A DNA stretch of 64,000 nt from NCBI RefSeq assembly GCF_042655435.1, contig NZ_JBHSMG010000002.1, forward strand, positions 1-64,000. The letters are read 5' to 3'. Below, one piece after another: positions 59,890 to 64,000 of the stretch (positions within the stretch are counted from its first letter, which is position 1; every line of letters begins with the position of its first letter). Source of the DNA: Lysinimonas soli (GTDB lineage Bacteria; Actinomycetota; Actinomycetes; Actinomycetales; Microbacteriaceae). Made by a program: the position numbers and the translations under genes. The notes under the pieces are model-generated. The model worked only from the letters and a program-made list of their open reading frames with translations. It ran no database searches and was not told the origin of the DNA.

Positions 59890-60566
59890 CAGGACTGCTC
59901 GATCAGCCGGTACCCGGCCCCACGCACCGTGACGATCTGCACCCCCGCCGCCGTCGGATCGAGCTTGCGGCGCAGGTAGCTCACGTACTGGTCGACGATG
60001 TTGCGGTCGATGTGGTGCGTGGTGCCCCACACCTCGCCGAGGATCTCGTCGCGGGTGAGCGTCTCGCCGAGCCGGGCCGCGAGCAGCCGCAGCAGCGCGA
60101 ACTCCTTCGTGCTCAGCGGCAGCGGACGCCCCGCGACCGAGGCCCGTACGGTGGCCGAGTCGAGCTCGAGCTGGGCGACCCGCAGCGTCGACTTGGGTGC
60201 CGCCGCGTCGCGACGCACCAGGGCCCGGATGCGCGCGCTCAGCTCGACGAAGGCGAAGGGCTTGATCAGGTAGTCGTCCGCCCCGGAATCGAGTCCGAGC
60301 ACCCGGTCCTCGACGGCGTCCCGCGCGGTCAGCAGCAGAACGGGCAGGGTGCTGCCGCGGGCTCGCAGGTGGCGGCAGATCTCGAAGCCCGACATCTCGG
60401 GCAGCATCACGTCGATCGCCGCCGCCGCGAAGTCCTCGTTCGCCGCGGCGATGAGGGCATCCACGCCGTTGTCGACGACCTCGACGTCGTAGCCCTCGTC
60501 GCGCAGCCCCTCGGCGACCAGGGCCCCCATGCGCGCGTCGTCCTCGACGATGAGGATCCGGGCCAT
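59889..60566 (-). CDS. OmpR/PhoB family response regulator
   Basis: A 225-aa regulator: receiver with ILIVEDDARMG, AAIDVMLPEMSGFE (phospho-Asp) and DYLIKPFAF, then a winged-helix domain with LSTKEFALLRLLAARLGETLTRDEILGEVWG and DQYVSYLRRKLD...VRGAGYRL. The ATG at 60566 gives the canonical MARILIVEDD; upstream TTG and GTG codons are possible starts. Confidence 0.94.
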   Translation of the reverse strand: MARILIVEDDARMGALVAEGLRDEGYDVEVVDNGVDALIAAANEDFAAAAIDVMLPEMSGFEICRHLRARGSTLPVLLLTARDAVEDRVLGLDSGADDYLIKPFAFVELSARIRALVRRDAAAPKSTLRVAQLELDSATVRASVAGRPLPLSTKEFALLRLLAARLGETLTRDEILGEVWGTTHHIDRNIVDQYVSYLRRKLDPTAAGVQIVTVRGAGYRLIEQS

Positions 60567-60634
60567 GAGCACAGTCAAGCAAGCGCGAGCCCGATCCGCC
60601 AGGTGGAGGCCACGACACCCCGCAGAATGGTGCG

Positions 60635-61789
60635 GTGCGTCTCGCGATCCTCGGAGCAGTCCTGCTCGTTCTCGGCGGCGTCGCCATCGCGACCGGGATC
60701 CTGCCGCTGGCGGATGCGGGCGCCCTCGCCGAGCGGGTCTGGCCGATCCTGCTCTTCGCCGTCGCGATCACGGTGGTCGCCGAGCTGGCCGCCGAGGCGG
60801 GCGTCTTCGCCGCCGTCGCGGAGCGCACCGCGCGTGCCGCGGGCGGCCGCGCGTGGCTGCTCTGGCTCTTCGTCGTGCTGCTCGCCGTGCTCAGCACCGC
60901 GTTCCTCTCCCTCGACACGACGGCCGTGCTGCTCACCCCCGTCGTCGTGCTCGTCGCCCGCCACAACGGCCTGCCCCCGCTGCCCTTCGCCCTGACGACC
61001 GCCTGGCTCGCCAACACGGCATCGCTGCTGCTGCCGGTCTCCAACCTGACGAACCTCCTCGCCCTGCACGCGCTCGGCTTCTCGGATCCCGGCCGCTTCG
61101 TCGCCCTGCTCGCCGTGCCGGCCGCGATCGCGATCATCGTGCCGTGCCTCGCCCTGCTGCTCCTGTTCCGTCGCGACCTCGCCCGGCGCTTCGAACCGAG
61201 CTCGGCGCCCGCGGTCGACGACCGAGCCCTGTTCTGGATCAGCGCGGGCGTGCTGCTGCTTCTTCTTCCCCTGCTCGTCACCGGGATCCCGGTCTGGATG
61301 CCCGCCTGCGGCGCTGCGATCGTGCTGATCGTCGTGTTCGCCGTCCGCCGACGCGGCGCGCTGCGGTTCGGCCTGCTGCCCTGGCAGCTCGTGCTGTTCG
61401 CCGGCGGCCTGTTCCTCGTGCTCGAGGCCGGCCATTCGCTCGGGCTCACCGTGCTCCTGGCTCAGGTGGCGGGATCCGGCGAGAGCCCGGCCGCCCTGCT
61501 GCGCCTCTCGGTCTCGGGCATGCTGGGCGCCAACGCCATCGACAACCTCCCCGCCTACCTCGCCCTGGAGCCCGTGGCCGGCTCGCCGCTGCGCCTCGCG
61601 GCGTTGCTCATCGGGGTCAATGCCGGGCCGCTGATCACCCCCTGGGCATCGCTGGCCACCCTGCTCTGGCACTCCCGGCTGCAGACCCTCGGGGTCGAGC
61701 TGCGCTGGTCGCGCTACGTGCTGCTGGGAGCCGTGGTCGCCCCCGTGACCGTGGTGCTCGCCACGCTGGGACTCGTGCTGGCGCGCTGA
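60635..61789 (+). CDS. ArsB/SLC13-like permease
   Basis: A 384-aa membrane protein with ten or more helices, resembling the ArsB/NhaD ion-transporter superfamily. Helix-pair motifs are seen as LSLDTTAVLLTPVVV with LANTASLLLPVSNLTNLLAL, and in the second half SGMLGANAIDNLPAYLAL with GVNAGPLITPWASLATLLW. An arsenite or dicarboxylate role is possible. The ars genes are 5 kb away and contain no other efflux pump. Divergent from the two-component system. GTG start. Confidence 0.82.
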   Translation: MRLAILGAVLLVLGGVAIATGILPLADAGALAERVWPILLFAVAITVVAELAAEAGVFAAVAERTARAAGGRAWLLWLFVVLLAVLSTAFLSLDTTAVLLTPVVVLVARHNGLPPLPFALTTAWLANTASLLLPVSNLTNLLALHALGFSDPGRFVALLAVPAAIAIIVPCLALLLLFRRDLARRFEPSSAPAVDDRALFWISAGVLLLLLPLLVTGIPVWMPACGAAIVLIVVFAVRRRGALRFGLLPWQLVLFAGGLFLVLEAGHSLGLTVLLAQVAGSGESPAALLRLSVSGMLGANAIDNLPAYLALEPVAGSPLRLAALLIGVNAGPLITPWASLATLLWHSRLQTLGVELRWSRYVLLGAVVAPVTVVLATLGLVLAR

Positions 61790-61851
61790 CGGCGTAGTCT
61801 CACCACAGGGTCACTCAGACCCTCGACGAAGTTCAGAACAGAGGCGCCATC

Positions 61852-61998
61852 ATGGGCGAGAAATCAGCACGCAAGAACACGACCAAGACCGCGGCCGCCA
61901 AGACCCTCAAAGAGAAGCGACTGGACAAGAACGACAAGAAGGCCCGCAACGCGCGCTCCGAGAACACGGATGCCGTGACCAAGGCCACCCGCAAGTAG
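61852..61998 (+). CDS. Small lysine-rich protein
   Basis: A 48-aa, highly basic protein rich in Lys, Ala and Thr (KNTTKTAAAKTLKEKR; LDKNDKKARNARSEN), with no hydrophobic core. A weak GAGG precedes the ATG. No family is assigned; similar tiny basic proteins recur in Microbacteriaceae. Nucleic-acid binding is plausible on charge alone. Confidence 0.6.
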   Translation: MGEKSARKNTTKTAAAKTLKEKRLDKNDKKARNARSENTDAVTKATRK

Positions 61999-62000
61999 CC

Positions 62001-62022
62001 GCGAGCGCCGACGGGCGTTCGC
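62001..62022. terminator. Possible bidirectional terminator
   Basis: Stem gcgagcgcc / ggcgttcgc (one wobble) with a gacg loop between the convergent lysine-rich and acyl-CoA oxidase-like genes. No T tract, so only tentative. Confidence 0.4.
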
Positions 62023-62023
62023 G

Positions 62024-64000
62024 TCAGCCCTCGCCGCCGTCGGCCTTCGCCTTCTTGGCCAGCGACTTCTCGAGCACAGGAGCGGTGCCCGCCGCCTGCT
62101 GCGCCCGGTAGTAGGCGCGCGCCTCGTCCTGGCGTTCCCGCTCAGCACCGCTCGCGATCGGCGCCCGCAGGTGCTCGGGAGCGAAGTCGAACGCCTCGGT
62201 GAGCTGCACCGCATAGGGGCGCAGCCGCGGCAGCAGCCGATCGTCGATGTAGTCGGTGATCGCCGCCGCGCGCGAGGCCGAGAGCCGGCCGTTGATGAGG
62301 TACCAGGCCAGGTGCTTCTCGATGAGCGTGAAGCCGAACAGGTCGCGCAACCAGGTCAGAACACGCTGGTTGCCGTCGTGCTCGATCGTCGCCAGGCGCT
62401 CGGTGAACGCCTCCCACTCGAGCAGCTCGGCGTGCGCGTACGCAGCCTCGATGAGCTCGTTCTGGTTCTCGTTGAAGAGCTTCGCGGCGTCGGCGGGCGA
62501 GAGCGTGCCGGCGTTCTTGAGGCGGGCGGCGATCGCCGCGACCATCGTCTCGACCCGGTCGGTGAGCAGCTGGCGCTGCGCTGCCTCGCCGCGCACGTAG
62601 CCGATCGACCGAGCGGTCGACCCGAAGTCGGCGATCTTCTGCCCGAGCGCGCGCAGGCCCGAGCGACTGACCGCGACCTCGCCGACCTGGCCCGCGACGA
62701 AACGCGCGATGGCGGCGGCATCCGGCTTGGCCAGGCGGCGCGCGTAGTCGCCGAGCAGGCGCTTGGCGACGAGCTGCAGCAGCACGTTGTTGTCGCCCTC
62801 GAAGGTCGCGTAGACGTCGAGGTCGGCGTGCAGCTGCGTGAAACGGTTCTCGGCCAGGAAGCCGGCTCCTCCGCAGGCCTCCCGCGCCTCCTGGATCGTG
62901 TCGAGCGCGGCCCAGGTGCTGAAGGGCTTGAGCGAAGCCGCGAGGGTCTCGAGATCCTGGCGGTCCTCGTCGGTGTCCTGCTCTCCCGAGAACACCGCGT
63001 CGAACTTCTCGAGCAGCTGGTCGTGCGCGAACGACATCGCGTAGGTGGTCGCCAGGCGCGGCAGCAGCCGGCGCTGGTGGCGCTGGTAGTCGAGCAGCAC
63101 GATCTCGCCGTCGCCGACGCCGTCGCTGAACTGGCGGCGTTCGCTCGCGTAGCGGATCGCGATCGTCAGAGCGAGCTTGCTCGCGACCGTCGCGGCGCCG
63201 TCCAGCGAGACCCGGCCCTGCACGAGCGTGCCGACCATCGTGAAGAAGCGCCGGCCCGGGCTCGCGATCGGCGAGCTGTACCTACCGTTCTCGTCGACGT
63301 CGCCGTAGCGGTTGAGCAGATTGGTGCGCGGGATGCGGACGCCGCTGAAGTGCAGCCGGCCGTTGTCGATCCCGTTGAGACCGCCCTTGAGGCCGTCGTC
63401 CTCTCCGCCGATCCCCGGAAGGAAGTCGGCGCCGTCGCGGATCGGCACGTAGAAGGCGTGCACCCCGTGGTTGACGCCCGCGACGATCAGCTGCGCGAAC
63501 ACGACGGCGGCCTGGCCGTCCTTGGCCGCGTTGCCGAGGTAGTCCTTCCAGGCGGCGCGGAACGGGGTGTCGATGACGAACTCGTCGGTGTCGGGGTCGA
63601 AGGTCGCTGTCGTGCCGATGCTGGCGACATCCGAGCCATGACCGGTCTCGGTCATCGCGAACACCCCGGGCGTCGCGAGGCTCATGATCGACGGCAGGAA
63701 CTGGTCGTGCGCCCGCGCGGTGCCGAGGTGCAGCACGGCCGCACCGAACAGGCCCCACTGCACGCCCGACTTGATCTGCAGGGAGGGGTCGCCGATGACG
63801 AGCTCTTCGAACGAGGCGATGTTGGCACCGTGGTCCTCCTCGCCACCGAGGTGCTTGGGGAAGGCGCGGTGCACGACGCCCTCCTCGACCAGGCGACCCA
63901 GCTGCCCGAGCACCCTGACCCGGTGCTCGGCCATGCTCAGGCCGGGAACGAAGTGGAACTCGTCGCGCTTGAGCAGCTCGCGCGAGTGCTTGCGTGCCTC
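62024..64000 (-). CDS. Acyl-CoA oxidase/dehydrogenase family protein (5' truncated by window)
   Basis: At least 658 residues; the frame continues off the right edge, so the start is not in the window. Seen are VFAMTETGHGSDVASIGTTATFDPDTDEFVI (FAD-binding middle domain), GLNGIDNGRLHFSGVRIPRTNLLNRYG, and EACGGAGFLAENRFTQLHADLDVYATFEGDNNVLLQLVAKRLL, which is the acyl-CoA oxidase-type C-domain with the catalytic Glu in TFEGDN. Role in beta-oxidation of fatty acyl-CoA. C-terminus is Lys/Ala-rich (LAKKAKADGGEG). Confidence 0.92.
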   Translation of the reverse strand, partial: EARKHSRELLKRDEFHFVPGLSMAEHRVRVLGQLGRLVEEGVVHRAFPKHLGGEEDHGANIASFEELVIGDPSLQIKSGVQWGLFGAAVLHLGTARAHDQFLPSIMSLATPGVFAMTETGHGSDVASIGTTATFDPDTDEFVIDTPFRAAWKDYLGNAAKDGQAAVVFAQLIVAGVNHGVHAFYVPIRDGADFLPGIGGEDDGLKGGLNGIDNGRLHFSGVRIPRTNLLNRYGDVDENGRYSSPIASPGRRFFTMVGTLVQGRVSLDGAATVASKLALTIAIRYASERRQFSDGVGDGEIVLLDYQRHQRRLLPRLATTYAMSFAHDQLLEKFDAVFSGEQDTDEDRQDLETLAASLKPFSTWAALDTIQEAREACGGAGFLAENRFTQLHADLDVYATFEGDNNVLLQLVAKRLLGDYARRLAKPDAAAIARFVAGQVGEVAVSRSGLRALGQKIADFGSTARSIGYVRGEAAQRQLLTDRVETMVAAIAARLKNAGTLSPADAAKLFNENQNELIEAAYAHAELLEWEAFTERLATIEHDGNQRVLTWLRDLFGFTLIEKHLAWYLINGRLSASRAAAITDYIDDRLLPRLRPYAVQLTEAFDFAPEHLRAPIASGAERERQDEARAYYRAQQAAGTAPVLEKSLAKKAKADGGEG

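Overview
The window is very GC-rich, densely coded DNA with short intergenic gaps and many 4-bp ATGA/GTGA stop/start overlaps. The order ppa-tilS-hpt-ftsH-folE-folP-folB-folK-DUF3180 is a landmark of Actinobacteria, and the whole gene set fits a Microbacteriaceae-like actinobacterium. Genus and species cannot be assigned from the sequence alone. No rRNA or CRISPR array is visible.

Layout. 1-537: extremely G+C-rich, apparently non-coding DNA with repeats. 538-11823: housekeeping block (DUF2520 protein, two bacterial-PH membrane proteins, DUF3180, complete folKBPE run, ftsH, hpt, tilS, divergent ppa, glycerate kinase). 11859-14384: two tandem secreted peptidoglycan hydrolases with paralogous coiled-coil domains (NlpC/P60 and M23). 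14659-14995: tRNA-Glu, tRNA-Asp and tRNA-Phe. 14951-21760: a 6.76-kb genomic island in the 3' end of tRNA-Phe, bounded by a perfect 50-bp direct repeat and carrying a tyrosine integrase, several small membrane or lipoprotein genes, a PD-(D/E)XK-like protein and a GIY-YIG nuclease. The island was itself invaded by a 939-bp transposon-like element (20627-21565) with iterated 26-bp termini and a 15-bp target duplication, which carries an alpha/beta hydrolase but no transposase. Beyond the island lie an abortive-infection gene fragment, a VOC-family gene and a third, degenerate att copy (22344-22378). This suggests repeated insertion at the same tRNA.

22481-28243: catabolic genes (TetR regulator, agmatine deiminase, amidase, 3-oxoacid CoA-transferase, SDR). 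28279-52355: a stress, hypoxia and energy cluster. It holds a P-type ATPase, split-barrel flavin-type proteins, universal stress proteins, BON domains, phosphoketolase, Pta and AckA, cytochrome bd oxidase with a fused CydDC exporter, and a DevS/DevR-like two-component system. Eight copies of a GGGNCNNNNGNCCC-like palindrome sit upstream of most of these transcription units, which I read as a DevR(DosR)-type regulon placed next to its own regulator. A BlaI/M56 pair in the middle has three operators phased at 21 bp, next to the cyd promoter region.

52369-61998: a VKOR homologue, an arsenic set (MIP channel, ArsR-ArsC fusion, two further ArsC proteins, two identical ArsR operators), a membrane flavin/electron-transfer set (ApbE, FMN-binding protein, ferric-reductase-like protein), an OmpR-type two-component system, an ArsB/SLC13-like permease and a tiny lysine-rich protein. 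62024-64000: an acyl-CoA oxidase-like gene running off the window edge.

All families were assigned by reading motifs and length; no database search was run.
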